Origin: Ignavibacterium sp.
GTDB taxonomy: Bacteria > Bacteroidota > Ignavibacteria > Ignavibacteriales > Ignavibacteriaceae
Reading direction: 5' to 3'
Length of the DNA stretch: 48,414 nucleotides
Assembly (NCBI GenBank): GCA_020354005.1
Contig: CP070637.1
Location: 1,625,001 to 1,673,414, forward strand
Shown here: one piece after another, positions 8,361 to 17,332 of the stretch
Layout of the letters: each line of letters starts with the position of its first letter
How positions within the stretch are numbered: the stretch's first letter is position 1
Position numbers and translations under genes: made by a program
Notes under the pieces: generated by a model
Database searches by the model: none
What the model was told of the DNA's origin: nothing
Seen by the model: only the letters and a program-made list of their open reading frames with translations

Positions 8361-9674
8361 TTGAATTCATTCATAAAAACATCGCTTATATTTATTTTAT
8401 TCTCTGCATCCGTGTTGGCGCAAAAAAATGTTTATGTGGCGAACATTGAAGATGAAATCGATCTTGGGCTGGCACCTTACGTAAAGAGGGTTGTTTCGAA
8501 TGCAGAAAAAAATGATGCTGATGCAATTGTGTTTAAGATTAATACCTTCGGAGGTAGAGTAGATGCAGCTACTCAAATAAAGGATGCAATAATCTCAACC
8601 GAAATATTAACCATCGCTTATATTAACAACCGTGCAATATCTGCTGGATCACTAATAGCTTTATCGTGCAAGAAAATTGCAATGGCACCGGGTAGTTCTA
8701 TTGGCGCAACTACAGTTGTTGATCAAACCGGACAGAAACAAGCGGAAAAATATCAGTCATATATGCGTTCCGAGATGCGTGCAACTGCAGAGAGAAACGG
8801 ACGAAGAACTGATATTGCAGAGGGAATGGTTGATGAAAGAGTAGTAGTTCCCGGGCTTGTCGATTCGACACAACTAATCACATTAACTTCGGAGGAGGCA
8901 TTACAGTACGACATCACCGATACTGTGGTAAATAATATTAATGAAGTTCTGGCTGCATTTGATTTGGGTGGAGCAAAAACTCATTCAATAGAGCAAAACT
9001 GGGCTGAAGGTGTGGTAAGGTTTCTGAACAACGCAATAATTTCATCTATACTTATAATGATAGGATTTTTTGGATTACTCGCTGAAATAAAATCACCCGG
9101 ATGGGGAGTACCTGGTACTGCCGGACTTATAGCTTTAGCATTATTTTTTGGTTCAGCGTATATACTTGACCTTGCATCTGCAATAGAAATAATAATGTTT
9201 GTTCTGGGTGTCGCTCTTATATTGATAGAAGTATTTGTTATACCCGGATTCGGTATAGCTGGTGTGAGTGGAATAATTCTTATTATTGCCTCACTTTTTT
9301 TATCTTTAATTGGATCTGATCCTGTATTAGATTTTGAAGGTGTATCTGTGGCAATTATTCAACTTTCAGTTGCATTAGTGGGTGCTATTGTCTTAGTTTT
9401 CATTATGGCAAAATATCTTCCAAAGACAAATATATTTAAGAAGTTTGTTCTTTCAGATGCAGAAAAAACCAATAAAGGTTTTTCTTCTCATGGAACTTCA
9501 AAAGATCTAATTGGTGCTGAAGGAATTGCACTTACCGATTTAAGACCATCTGGAACCGCAGAGATTAAAGGCAAGAAGGTAGATGTAGTAACAGAATCCG
9601 AGTATGTTGAGAAAGGTCAGCGTCTAAAAGTGATCACTGTTGAGGGGATAAGAGTAGTTGTTAAGCCAATATAA
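8361..9674 (+). CDS. NfeD-family membrane-bound ClpP-class serine protease
   Basis: A 437-aa protein of the long NfeD type. A signal peptide (to about VLAQ, residue 21) is followed by a ClpP-like protease domain with NTFGGRVDAATQI and the nucleophile region RAISAGSLIALSCKK (SAG Ser at residue 94), then AMAPGSSIGATT. Next come about four to five transmembrane helices (residues ~225-350) and a C-terminal OB-fold NfeD domain (LIGAEGIALTDLRPSG, GxxVDVVTE). Related archaeal and bacterial enzymes cleave hydrophobic membrane proteins and work with stomatin/SPFH partners; no stomatin gene is adjacent. The start is TTG at 8361. Confidence 0.93.
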   Translation: MNSFIKTSLIFILFSASVLAQKNVYVANIEDEIDLGLAPYVKRVVSNAEKNDADAIVFKINTFGGRVDAATQIKDAIISTEILTIAYINNRAISAGSLIALSCKKIAMAPGSSIGATTVVDQTGQKQAEKYQSYMRSEMRATAERNGRRTDIAEGMVDERVVVPGLVDSTQLITLTSEEALQYDITDTVVNNINEVLAAFDLGGAKTHSIEQNWAEGVVRFLNNAIISSILIMIGFFGLLAEIKSPGWGVPGTAGLIALALFFGSAYILDLASAIEIIMFVLGVALILIEVFVIPGFGIAGVSGIILIIASLFLSLIGSDPVLDFEGVSVAIIQLSVALVGAIVLVFIMAKYLPKTNIFKKFVLSDAEKTNKGFSSHGTSKDLIGAEGIALTDLRPSGTAEIKGKKVDVVTESEYVEKGQRLKVITVEGIRVVVKPI

Positions 9675-9720
9675 ATATTTTATATCTGACCACTTTCTTC
9701 CTACACAAAATATCAATTAG

Positions 9721-10788
9721 TTACAGAAGTTCTACAATATTAGTATTTGTTATTAGCTCATTTGTTTTAGCAATCTTAGTACCATCATCTACCGGTATTT
9801 CCATCCTGTAAAATAACTTTAAATCTGTTTTAGTCGTACCCTTATACACCAATCCCCTGTCAATATCAAAATAGATGTTACTTGTGGCTTCAGTTAAAGG
9901 ATCAGCGAACTCGTAATTAACACCGTTAGTAGTATATGCTCTATCGCCTTCTATTATGCTGGTTGCATCTCCAGTTATAGAAGCTATTCTTTTGTCACCA
10001 ATTTTTTCAATTTTTTCAACTGTAAAATGATCAGTGTATTGAATTTTAAATATCATTATCGATGCAGGATCTATTTCTTTCTCCCATTTAGATTCCACTC
10101 CGAGTTCCTTCTTTGGAAATTCTCTTAACACCTGCCCAATTAAAGGTTTTAATAAATTGTTTTTTATTTCATTCTCCATTACTGGTTTATCTTCGATGCG
10201 GATAGAATCCTTTAAACCGCTTAATTCTAAATAACGGTCTGAAATAGCATCAACATTAGAAATATCTAAAATCTCACCATACTTTGTAATACGTATAAGA
10301 AAAGGAGTATTTACTAGTCCCTCATGTTCGATAAATCTTTTTAGCTGCTCCGGATTTTTTGTTACGCCGGATTGATACGCTACTTTCTGATTGTTTAAAT
10401 TTACATCAACATAAACTTTTGAAATAGTGCATTCGATATCTGCCATATTATTATTCTCCAGAGAGAGGACTTTAAAATTTAATACTCTGGTAATTTTTTG
10501 TTCGAATCTATCAATCGTCAAAGAATCGGTTTCAACGTCACGCTCTGTTGTTGATAAAGTTGTTAAGCGATATCTGAATTCTTTACCTTCTTCAAAATTA
10601 TACGCTAAGTGGAACCTTACATCGTTAAGAACTTCATGATTCATATTGGGCAGAAGTTCTGGTGAATTATTATCACTCATTGAATCTTGTGGTTGCTTTA
10701 ATTCTTTAGTTTCTTGCGTTTTGTTACCACAATTAATAACCATAAATGTTAATGAGATCATTAATATCATCATTACGAAATTTTTCAT
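9721..10788 (-). CDS. Predicted lipoprotein, DUF6263-like, unknown function
   Basis: A 355-aa envelope protein with signal peptide and lipobox (FMVINC, Cys at about residue 21). After a Ser/Asn/Pro-rich linker comes a beta-rich domain beginning NFEEGKEFRYRLTTLSTTER, continuing ITRVLNFKVLSLENNNMADIECTIS, with a later SNIYFDIDRGLVYKG segment. The repeating 'deliver-string, then threshold' pattern resembles DUF6263-type proteins of Bacteroidota, but this match is from memory of the pattern only. It starts 8 bp after the NamZ-like gene on the same strand, so the two are probably co-expressed. It ends tail-to-tail with nfeD. Confidence 0.75.
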   Translation of the reverse strand: MKNFVMMILMISLTFMVINCGNKTQETKELKQPQDSMSDNNSPELLPNMNHEVLNDVRFHLAYNFEEGKEFRYRLTTLSTTERDVETDSLTIDRFEQKITRVLNFKVLSLENNNMADIECTISKVYVDVNLNNQKVAYQSGVTKNPEQLKRFIEHEGLVNTPFLIRITKYGEILDISNVDAISDRYLELSGLKDSIRIEDKPVMENEIKNNLLKPLIGQVLREFPKKELGVESKWEKEIDPASIMIFKIQYTDHFTVEKIEKIGDKRIASITGDATSIIEGDRAYTTNGVNYEFADPLTEATSNIYFDIDRGLVYKGTTKTDLKLFYRMEIPVDDGTKIAKTNELITNTNIVELL

Positions 10789-10795
10789 TTTATCC

Positions 10796-12037
10796 TCAAT
10801 ACAGTAAATGTTTTTTTCTTTCTAAGTTAAATTTTTCAATATCCTGCTGCCATGCCCCAATTATATTTGAAGGATCTTTCCCGGATAGTAATTCTAATCT
10901 CAATTTGTCTGTTCCCGCAAGTCTGTCAAAATGTTGCTCATTAAATTTTACTTGCTCCGGATACAGCTGAAGTAGTGAGTGGATTAGATATATACTAAAA
11001 TCAACTGGTTTAAAATCATCTTCATCGGTTATAGTAATTCTAATTCCGTTACACTCAACTCCTTCATATTTTGGATTCACAGCTTTTCCTTCTATCTCAG
11101 CAGGTGTAAAATTTGCTGGTTCAATGCTTACTCCTTTTATATTTATAAGATTGAGCTTACTTATTAGATCTTCTGAACTAATAAAAGGTGCACCAATCGT
11201 TAAAAATGGAGTTTCAGTTCCTCTGCCTTCTGCAATATTCGTACCCTCTATAAAACAGGTGCCTGGATAAACTAATGCGGTTTCAAAATCTGGAATGTTG
11301 GGTGAGGGAGGAATCCATAATCGGTTTAATTCCTTCCAATAATAGCTGCGTTTCCAGCCACTGATTTTAATAACTCTTACATCTGGTTTTTTACTAACAA
11401 TTAAATGATTCTCAGCAAAATAATTTGCTAGTTCACCCGCCGTCATTCCATACACCACCGGAATTGGGGCAATACCAACAAAGGATTTAAAATTAATTTC
11501 GAGCGTTGGACCGGCAATATCAATGCAATTTAAAGGATTTGGTCTGTCTAAAATAATTACTGGAATATCATTTTCCGTTGCAGCTTCTAAAACGTAATAC
11601 AAAGTTGAGATATATGTATAGAACCTCACACCAATATCTTGTATATCATACAGAATTAAATCGATATTATTTAACATTTCAGTGGTTGGTTTTTTAGTAT
11701 CTCCATATAGTGAGAAGACGGGCAATTTCGTTTTTTCATCGGTAGCTGATGAGATAAATTGGCCCGCACTGTATTCACCCCTTATCCCGTGTTCAGGTGA
11801 AAATAATTTGATTACATTTATACCAAGGGATAGTAACGAATCAACCAGATGTACTTTGTTTGGAAGAAGCGCAGCGTGATTTGTTACTATACCAATTCGT
11901 TTTCCCTTCAATAACTCGAGATGCTCATTTAATAATACTTCATTACCAAATAGTACTTTTTGCTCATCTGGCACATCCTGACAGCCAAGATTAGTTAGAG
12001 AAAAAATGAGTGTAACGGTGGTTAAAAATAACTTCAT
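10796..12037 (-). CDS. NamZ-like exo-beta-N-acetylmuramidase (DUF1343 / GH171), lipoprotein
   Basis: A 413-aa protein of the DUF1343 family; characterised members (NamZ) release terminal N-acetylmuramic acid from peptidoglycan fragments. The N-terminus is a lipoprotein signal (SLTNLGC, Cys19). Conserved stretches include GKRIGIVTNHAALLPN, LFSPEHGIRGEYSAGQ, LYGDTKKPTTEML, LILYDIQDIGVRFYTYISTL, LDRPNPLN, FIEGTNIAEGRGTETPF and the C-terminal HFDRLAGTDKLRLELLSGKD. Length and motif order are normal. It probably acts in the periplasm in cell-wall recycling. It follows ndk by about 75 bp on the same strand. Confidence 0.93.
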   Translation of the reverse strand: MKLFLTTVTLIFSLTNLGCQDVPDEQKVLFGNEVLLNEHLELLKGKRIGIVTNHAALLPNKVHLVDSLLSLGINVIKLFSPEHGIRGEYSAGQFISSATDEKTKLPVFSLYGDTKKPTTEMLNNIDLILYDIQDIGVRFYTYISTLYYVLEAATENDIPVIILDRPNPLNCIDIAGPTLEINFKSFVGIAPIPVVYGMTAGELANYFAENHLIVSKKPDVRVIKISGWKRSYYWKELNRLWIPPSPNIPDFETALVYPGTCFIEGTNIAEGRGTETPFLTIGAPFISSEDLISKLNLINIKGVSIEPANFTPAEIEGKAVNPKYEGVECNGIRITITDEDDFKPVDFSIYLIHSLLQLYPEQVKFNEQHFDRLAGTDKLRLELLSGKDPSNIIGAWQQDIEKFNLERKKHLLY

Positions 12038-12112
12038 TTGATTTTGAAAAAATTATTCCAATCTAACTCGGATAGCGGGAGAGTCTAATTATTAGGATAT
12101 AAATGACCTTGC

Positions 12113-12538
12113 CTAATAATTATTAAGAAGTTCATCACTCGAGAAGAAGTGTGCTATTTCTTTTTCGGCATTCTCATCCGAATCGGATCCGTGTACTGCA
12201 TTTGATTGAATATCTTTCGCAAACAATTTTCTAATTGTACCTTCATCAGCTTTTGCAGGATCTGTAGCACCGATAAGTTTTCTGTAATCATCAACTGCAT
12301 TTTCTTTTTCTAAAGCAATAGGAATGCAGGGTCCTGATGTCATGTATTCTACCAATTCACCAAAGAATGGTCTTTTCTTATGTACTACATAAAATCCTTC
12401 GGCAGAGGATTTTGTTAGATGAATCATTTTCATCCCTTTAATTTTAAAGCCAGCTTTAATAATAAGATCCAATATAGCTCCTGAATGTCCATTAATAACT
12501 GCATCAGGTTTTACTATTGCTAATGTTTTTTTACTCAA
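12113..12538 (-). CDS. ndk: Nucleoside diphosphate kinase
   Basis: Transfers the gamma-phosphate of ATP to nucleoside diphosphates through a phosphohistidine. The 141-aa protein has the typical length and order: TLAIVKPDAV, GFKIKGMKM, KKRPFFGELVEYMTSGP and the active-site segment NAVHGSDS with His116. It lies 37 bp downstream of sucD on the same strand, so the succinyl-CoA synthetase alpha subunit, which makes a nucleoside triphosphate, and Ndk are probably co-transcribed. Confidence 0.98.
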   Translation of the reverse strand: MSKKTLAIVKPDAVINGHSGAILDLIIKAGFKIKGMKMIHLTKSSAEGFYVVHKKRPFFGELVEYMTSGPCIPIALEKENAVDDYRKLIGATDPAKADEGTIRKLFAKDIQSNAVHGSDSDENAEKEIAHFFSSDELLNNY

Positions 12539-12575
12539 CTTTGCTCCAATTATTTATTCTGATATTATCCTAATT

Positions 12576-13535
12576 TTATTTCTTCTTTTTGGTAATAGAT
12601 TTTTTCTTAGTTCCGGATTTTGTAGATGATTTCTTCGGAGAAGGTTTAGCTGTTTTCTTTTTTGCTTTTTCTAAAGCGGCTTTCATTTTAACACCAATTT
12701 CAGCAGGGCTTTCTACAACGTTTATTCCAGCCTTCTTCATTGCAGTCATTTTTTCAGCGGCTGTACCTTTTCCTCCAGCTATAATCGCTCCTGCGTGACC
12801 CATTCTCCTTCCGGGGGGTGCAGTTCTTCCTGCAATAAATCCCACTACAGGTTTTTTTACATTCTTTTTAACATATGCTGCAACCTCTTCTTCAGCAGTT
12901 CCGCCTATCTCACCAATCATCACTATTCCTTCAGTGTCCGGATCATCATTAAACATGCTAATGATATCAATAAAATTGGAACCTATAACCGGATCACCAC
13001 CAATACCAATTGCCGTGGATTGACCTAATTTAACATCAACTAATTGCTTTACTGCTTCATATGTTAATGTCCCACTGCGAGATACAACACCAATCTTTCC
13101 TTTCTTATGAATGAATCCGGGCATTATACCTACTTTTGCTTTACCGGGTGAAATAACTCCGGGACAGTTTGGACCAATAAGTACAACATTTTTGTGTTTT
13201 ATAGAGTCTTGAACTTTCACCATATCCAGAGTTGGAATTCCTTCAGTAATACAAACGATAACTTTTATTCCAGCATTTACAGATTCCAAAATTGCATCGG
13301 CTGCGAATGCGGGTGGAACAAATATTACTGAAGTGTTTGCCTTCTGTTCTGTAACTGCTTCTTCAACAGTGTTGTAAACCGGAATATCCTCAAACGTAGT
13401 TCCGCCTTTACCTGGAGTAACACCTGCAACTACTTTTGTACCGTACTCAACTATTTGTCTTGTGTGATATGAACCTTCGCTGCCTGTAATGCCCTGCACT
13501 ACCAGACGAGTTTTTTTATCTATTAAAATGCTCAT
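12576..13535 (-). CDS. sucD: Succinyl-CoA synthetase alpha subunit with lysine-rich C-terminal tail
   Basis: TCA-cycle enzyme subunit that binds CoA and carries the phosphohistidine. Recognised by [14 protein letters not shown], the [12 protein letters not shown] loop, [20 protein letters not shown] and the active-site segment [11 protein letters not shown] (His247). The catalytic part ends near residue 290, the usual size. It is followed by a 29-residue extension (about 291-319) in which 14 residues are Lys and most of the rest are Ser/Thr/Pro, resembling histone-H1-like tails. The tail is in frame and the stop is clean, so it is not an obvious frameshift product. sucC is not in the window. 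A -7-like element lies 45 bp upstream. Confidence 0.96.
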   Translation of the reverse strand: MSILIDKKTRLVVQGITGSEGSYHTRQIVEYGTKVVAGVTPGKGGTTFEDIPVYNTVEEAVTEQKANTSVIFVPPAFAADAILESVNAGIKVIVCITEGIPTLDMVKVQDSIKHKNVVLIGPNCPGVISPGKAKVGIMPGFIHKKGKIGVVSRSGTLTYEAVKQLVDVKLGQSTAIGIGGDPVIGSNFIDIISMFNDDPDTEGIVMIGEIGGTAEEEVAAYVKKNVKKPVVGFIAGRTAPPGRRMGHAGAIIAGGKGTAAEKMTAMKKAGINVVESPAEIGVKMKAALEKAKKKTAKPSPKKSSTKSGTKKKSITKKKK

Positions 13536-13579
13536 AAAATATTTTTCCCTGGGTGTAACATTATTAGAAAATAAACGTG

Positions 13580-13587
13580 CAAATTTA
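13580..13587 (-). promoter_or_regulatory. Possible -7 promoter element of sucD
   Basis: On the minus strand the sequence reads TAAATTTG, identical to the -7 element before tgt, 45 bp before the sucD ATG. No TTTG is seen at the expected 19-20 base spacing, so only half of the promoter is supported. The rest of the 350-base gap between sucD and the divergent gene (13536-13887) holds nothing else I recognise. Confidence 0.35.
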
Positions 13588-13887
13588 ATGAATTTGTTTG
13601 AATTATCATCTTAATACAAGGTGTTATAAAAATCATTTTCTTTTTGTTCACTATAGAATTGATTTTAACCTATTTTTAATTATAATAAGAGGACGAAATG
13701 ATAGCGAGGGAAATCTGAGTCGCATTCTTGAAGACAATTTAAGTATCAGTTTGAATTTCTCTTTTCAGCAGAATATTTATTTGTATGCGAAAAATTTGAC
13801 TGTGTATTGAAAATCAATACCAGCGATAGTCTAGTACTAATAAATTCTGATACTATTTAATAAAGCTATGTAAAACAATAGAGGGCG

Positions 13888-14676
13888 TTGTTTGCATTGA
13901 AGAGGGAAGCGAATTACCGGCAAACCATAATATTTAAAGAACCAATAGTAATAGTAACAGCATTAACTCTTGCTATGTTATTTTTAATCTCTTCCTTAAC
14001 CAGAGCACAGCAAGACATTTTAATAAGTGGGAAAGGATTTGATCCATTACTTAATTACGCTGGTGTTACTGATCAGGTTTATGAAGCATGGCAGGGAACA
14101 GTTCTAGTGGATGTAGATACTTCAGACGAAAATGGAAACTACGAATTAAAAATTTCTTCGGAAGTAATTTTAACTTCTACAAATGCTGGCGCAGAATATA
14201 AATTAAGCAGAAACTATCCGGAACCATTTTCTGATCAAACCAAATTGAATCTAGTTATCCCGGATTATACAACAATCAAGATTGATATATTTAATATTCT
14301 CGGGCAAAGAGTTATCAGACAGCAATCATATTCAGTTTTTCCGGGCAATTTTTGGATGGATATAAAGGGATTATATGCAAACGGAATTTATTTTGTAAGA
14401 GTAACCTTAGATGAACAGAGTATGGTAGAAAAAATCATTAAGTTAGATGAATATTCTTATATTTCACCATCACAGCTTACCAAACAAATTCCAACCAACT
14501 CATACAATGATCCATCAATAATATTCAAACAAGTAAGTTCGATTACACCAATTCAAAAACTATCATCCGAACTCACAATTAAAGTAAGAAGTATTGGAGT
14601 AATTAAGTATAGAGACGATGAGGTAAAAACGAATTTTGAATCGCAGATATTGAATTTTGTACGAATAAGGATTTAA
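13888..14676 (+). CDS. Secreted protein with an internal T9SS-type sorting-like module
   Basis: A 262-aa protein with an N-terminal hydrophobic signal (residues ~20-42, ending SSLTRAQ). Residues ~60-95 (VDVDTSDENGNYELKIS) look like the end of a carboxypeptidase-regulatory-like beta domain. Residues ~105-185 resemble the T9SS type A sorting module: YKLSRNYPEPFSDQTKLNLV, IKIDIFNILGQRVIRQQ, LYANGIYFVRV. In cargo proteins this module ends the chain; here about 75 unrelated residues follow. The usual NYPNPF is NYPEPF. Start is TTG at 13888 or, better spaced from the GAGGG ribosome-binding sequence, TTG at 13897. Function unknown; it may be an eroded cargo gene. Confidence 0.6.
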   Translation: MFALKREANYRQTIIFKEPIVIVTALTLAMLFLISSLTRAQQDILISGKGFDPLLNYAGVTDQVYEAWQGTVLVDVDTSDENGNYELKISSEVILTSTNAGAEYKLSRNYPEPFSDQTKLNLVIPDYTTIKIDIFNILGQRVIRQQSYSVFPGNFWMDIKGLYANGIYFVRVTLDEQSMVEKIIKLDEYSYISPSQLTKQIPTNSYNDPSIIFKQVSSITPIQKLSSELTIKVRSIGVIKYRDDEVKTNFESQILNFVRIRI

Positions 14677-14681
14677 TGATT

Positions 14682-14705
14682 CCTTTCCCACGGATGGGAC
14701 GAAGG
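14682..14705. terminator. Possible hairpin between convergent genes
   Basis: TCCCA (14686-14690) and TGGGA (14695-14699) form a 5-bp stem with a 4-base loop, extended by CCTT/AAGG across a small bulge. It lies between the convergent ends of the T9SS-like gene and tatA, where a two-way terminator would be expected. There is no clear T tract. Confidence 0.35.
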
Positions 14706-14755
14706 GGATGGGTTTATAATTTTCCTAGAGATAAAAATCGTAAATATGTTACTAT

Positions 14756-14956
14756 CTAACTTTCCTTATCCTTCACCTTGCCAGTATCCTTATCGGCATG
14801 CTTAATCTCATCTTCAACTTCTTTTAATCCTTTCTTAAATTCACTCATCCCTTTGCCAAGACCTTTAGCAAGTTCAGGAATTTTCTTTGCACCGAACAGA
14901 ATTAAAACTACAAGTAAGATTAAAATAATTTCGCCAGCACCAAGGTTGCCAAACAT
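14756..14956 (-). CDS. tatA: Twin-arginine translocase subunit TatA/E
   Basis: A 66-aa protein with the TatA layout: a short periplasmic N-terminus (MFGNLGAGE), one transmembrane helix (residues ~8-22, [13 protein letters not shown]), the hinge [21 protein letters not shown] forming the amphipathic helix, and an acidic/basic tail ([14 protein letters not shown]). TatA oligomerises to let folded proteins cross the inner membrane with TatC. tatC is not adjacent. It sits 12 bp after purQ, at the end of the operon, and a good SD (AAGAGGTGA on the - strand) precedes the ATG. Confidence 0.95.
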   Translation of the reverse strand: MFGNLGAGEIILILLVVLILFGAKKIPELAKGLGKGMSEFKKGLKEVEDEIKHADKDTGKVKDKES

Positions 14957-14967
14957 GTTATCACCTC

Positions 14968-15669
14968 TTAATTAAAAATATTGTTTGCAATTGCATTAAA
15001 AATTAATTGTCCATCAGTATTTTTCAATACCGGATCGCAGCATCTCTCCGGATGGGGCATCATCCCAAGTACGTTACCATTCTTATTAATTATTCCGGCA
15101 ATATTTTCTACCGATCCGTTCGGATTATGTTTTTCAGAAACCTTACCTTTATCTGAGGAATATTTAAATACTATCTGGTTATTATCCTTTAGCTCATTTA
15201 GAGTATAATCATCAGCAAAATAATTGCCTTCTCCATGGGCAATAGGGATTTTCAACACATTTTTATCTTCAATTCCCCGGGTAAAATTACTATCAGTATT
15301 CTCTACAGAAAGATAAACATCTTTACATACAAAGTTTAGTGAAATATTCCTCAACAAAACCCCCGGAAGCAAACCGGCTTCCAGCAATATTTGAAATCCG
15401 TTGCATATGCCGATAACCGTACCTCCTTTATTTGCAAATTCAATAACCGATTTCATAATCGGCGAAAAGCGGGCAATTGCACCTGTTCGTAAATAATCAC
15501 CATAAGAAAATCCACCGGGAAGAATTATCACATCACTTTCTTTCAAGTCGTTTTCTTTGTGCCATAGAAAATGTACTTTAAATCCGAGTAATTTATTCAG
15601 TGCATAATAAGCGTCGTGATCGCAATTGGAACCAGGGAAAACAACAACACCAAATTTAAGTTCATTCAT
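14968..15669 (-). CDS. purQ: Phosphoribosylformylglycinamidine synthase, glutaminase subunit PurQ
   Basis: Supplies ammonia from glutamine to PurL in step four of purine synthesis. The 233-aa class I glutamine amidotransferase shows [28 protein letters not shown], the nucleophile elbow [11 protein letters not shown] (Cys89) and the His-Glu pair in [11 protein letters not shown]. The start ATG overlaps the purS stop by 4 bp (ATGA), so the two are translationally coupled. purL is not in the window; the separate purS/purQ arrangement means that a small PurL is expected elsewhere. Confidence 0.98.
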   Translation of the reverse strand: MNELKFGVVVFPGSNCDHDAYYALNKLLGFKVHFLWHKENDLKESDVIILPGGFSYGDYLRTGAIARFSPIMKSVIEFANKGGTVIGICNGFQILLEAGLLPGVLLRNISLNFVCKDVYLSVENTDSNFTRGIEDKNVLKIPIAHGEGNYFADDYTLNELKDNNQIVFKYSSDKGKVSEKHNPNGSVENIAGIINKNGNVLGMMPHPERCCDPVLKNTDGQLIFNAIANNIFN

Positions 15670-15917
15670 TTCACTTCTTCCAGAGTAAACTCATAATCTT
15701 CCATAATCGGATTGGAAAGAAGTTTGTTGCAATAAAGATTTACTTCCTTTTCAGCTTTGGATTTATCTTTAACATCAACATCGAACTCAATAAATTTTCC
15801 TATCCGTGTATTTTTAACATTGGTTAATCCAAGGTGATTTGCTCCAATTTCGATAGCTTTACCCTGCGGATCAAGAATAGATGGTCGTCGCTTGACAAGT
15901 ACTTTTGCCTTAAACAA
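15666..15917 (-). CDS. purS: Phosphoribosylformylglycinamidine synthase subunit PurS
   Basis: An 83-aa protein that bridges PurQ and small PurL in the FGAM synthase complex. Recognised by [20 protein letters not shown], the [18 protein letters not shown] segment and the C-terminal [17 protein letters not shown]. The length is typical. A strong ribosome-binding site (AAAGGAG on the - strand) lies just before the ATG. It follows pssA by about 46 bp on the same strand. Confidence 0.97.
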   Translation of the reverse strand: MFKAKVLVKRRPSILDPQGKAIEIGANHLGLTNVKNTRIGKFIEFDVDVKDKSKAEKEVNLYCNKLLSNPIMEDYEFTLEEVK

Positions 15918-15963
15918 TATTTTTACTCCTTTAAAGCAATGAATGATTTACTAAAGAAATTAA

Positions 15964-16677
15964 CTAAGCAGTTCGGGCTTTTATCAGGTAATAGATGTGG
16001 CGAAAAATACCTATTACGATTAATAAAACAAAAGTATAGAACAACCCTTTCGTGTAAGTGAACACAACTAACAACATTGCAATCAATAGAAAGACAAAAT
16101 GAAACGGTTTTTCTTTTATACCCTCTAATGAAAATCGTGGAAAGCTTTCGTACCTGATGTTGCTTATCATCAAATAGGATACAATAAATACCATAGGAAT
16201 AATCATATCTGAATATGGTTTTGGATATCCATTATTATAAAACGCAAGAACAAAGGATGCGATTGTTAAGGCTGCTGTTGGAATTGGCAATCCGAGAAAA
16301 AAGGATTTTTCAAATCCAACTAATTGGACATTGAATCTCGCCAATCTAAATCCTCCTGCAATTAAAGGTAATGAACTGAGAATTACACCAAAGTTATCAA
16401 ATTGATAAAAGTATGTTACGTACAATAAAAACGATGGTGCACAACCAAAGCTTACTATGTCAGATAATGAATCAAGCTCAACACCTAACTCGGAACTGGA
16501 TTTTGTAAGCCGTGCTACCAATCCGTCAAGTGCATCAAATACTGCTGCTATTATTATTAACCATGCTGCATAATTGTAATTACCGTTGCTTGCTGTTATG
16601 ATTGATAGAAAACCGCAAAACATATTCATTGCGGTAAAGAGATTTGGTATAACCGAAGGTGTGATTTGCAGACGCAT
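15964..16677 (-). CDS. pssA: CDP-diacylglycerol-serine O-phosphatidyltransferase
   Basis: Makes phosphatidylserine from CDP-diacylglycerol and serine in the inner membrane. The 237-aa polytopic protein carries the CDP-alcohol phosphatidyltransferase motif DG(X)2AR(X)8G(X)3D(X)3D at residues 51-73 (DGLVAR ... GVELDSLSD), preceded by the typical N-terminal PNLFTAMNMFCGFLSI. Subclass II (Bacillus-type) membrane PSS by appearance. It begins 1 bp after the psd stop; the adjacent Psd uses its product, so the pair converts CDP-DAG to phosphatidylethanolamine. Confidence 0.97.
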   Translation of the reverse strand: MRLQITPSVIPNLFTAMNMFCGFLSIITASNGNYNYAAWLIIIAAVFDALDGLVARLTKSSSELGVELDSLSDIVSFGCAPSFLLYVTYFYQFDNFGVILSSLPLIAGGFRLARFNVQLVGFEKSFFLGLPIPTAALTIASFVLAFYNNGYPKPYSDMIIPMVFIVSYLMISNIRYESFPRFSLEGIKEKPFHFVFLLIAMLLVVFTYTKGLFYTFVLLIVIGIFRHIYYLIKARTA

Positions 16678-16678
16678 A

Positions 16679-17329
16679 TTATTTGATTATCTCAAATAGA
16701 ATTGTTTCGCCTGCAGTTACATTTTGATCTTTTTCTACTTTTGGTTTCCAGTGCATTGGTGCAACAACATCCACACGACTGCCGAATTTTATCATTCCAA
16801 ACCTTTCACCGATCTTCACATCATCCCCTTCATTTAATTCGTTTACTATTCTGCGTGCTACAAATCCGGCAACCTGTGTAAAAAATATTTTTCCATTTGT
16901 GCTGGTAACTCCTATTTCCTGTCTTTCGTTTAAATCACTTGCCTTATCTTCGAACGCGGCTATATATCTTCCTTCAAAGTATTCAAGATAGTCTACTTTT
17001 CCTGTAATCGGAATTCTATTAACGTGAACATTCAAAGGCGACATAAATATTGAAACCTGATTGGCCTTACCATTTACAAATTTGTCATCAACAACTTCCT
17101 TCACAAACAACACTCTTCCATCAGCGGGAGAAACAACAACATCATCTTTTTGCGGAGGATTTCGTTCCGGATCTCTAAAAAAGTAAAGAGTGAAACATAT
17201 CAGCAGAACGGCAACAACAATCAGACTGATCTTGGCGATATTATTATTCAGGAAGATGGCCAATACAATGATTAGAAATGAAATTACGGCTGTAATACCA
17301 ATCGTCGTGTAACCGTATTTTGTAAACAT
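16679..17329 (-). CDS. psd: Phosphatidylserine decarboxylase, short pyruvoyl type
   Basis: Decarboxylates phosphatidylserine to phosphatidylethanolamine. The 216-aa form has two N-terminal membrane segments (residues ~8-50), FRDPERNPP, VSPADGRV, SIFMSPLNVHVNRIPITG and the self-cleavage site KFGSRVD, in which Ser184 would become the pyruvoyl cofactor. The long N-terminal part of E. coli Psd is absent, as is normal for this short class. It follows the PurC-like gene by 3 bp and precedes pssA by 1 bp. Confidence 0.97.
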   Translation of the reverse strand: MFTKYGYTTIGITAVISFLIIVLAIFLNNNIAKISLIVVAVLLICFTLYFFRDPERNPPQKDDVVVSPADGRVLFVKEVVDDKFVNGKANQVSIFMSPLNVHVNRIPITGKVDYLEYFEGRYIAAFEDKASDLNERQEIGVTSTNGKIFFTQVAGFVARRIVNELNEGDDVKIGERFGMIKFGSRVDVVAPMHWKPKVEKDQNVTAGETILFEIIK

Positions 17330-17332
17330 TTA

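Noticed and set aside
13598-13810. 70-codon + strand frame in the gap after sucD
   Set aside because: Cys/Tyr/Phe/Asn-rich composition without a domain, no ribosome-binding site; it looks like chance translation of AT-rich intergenic DNA.
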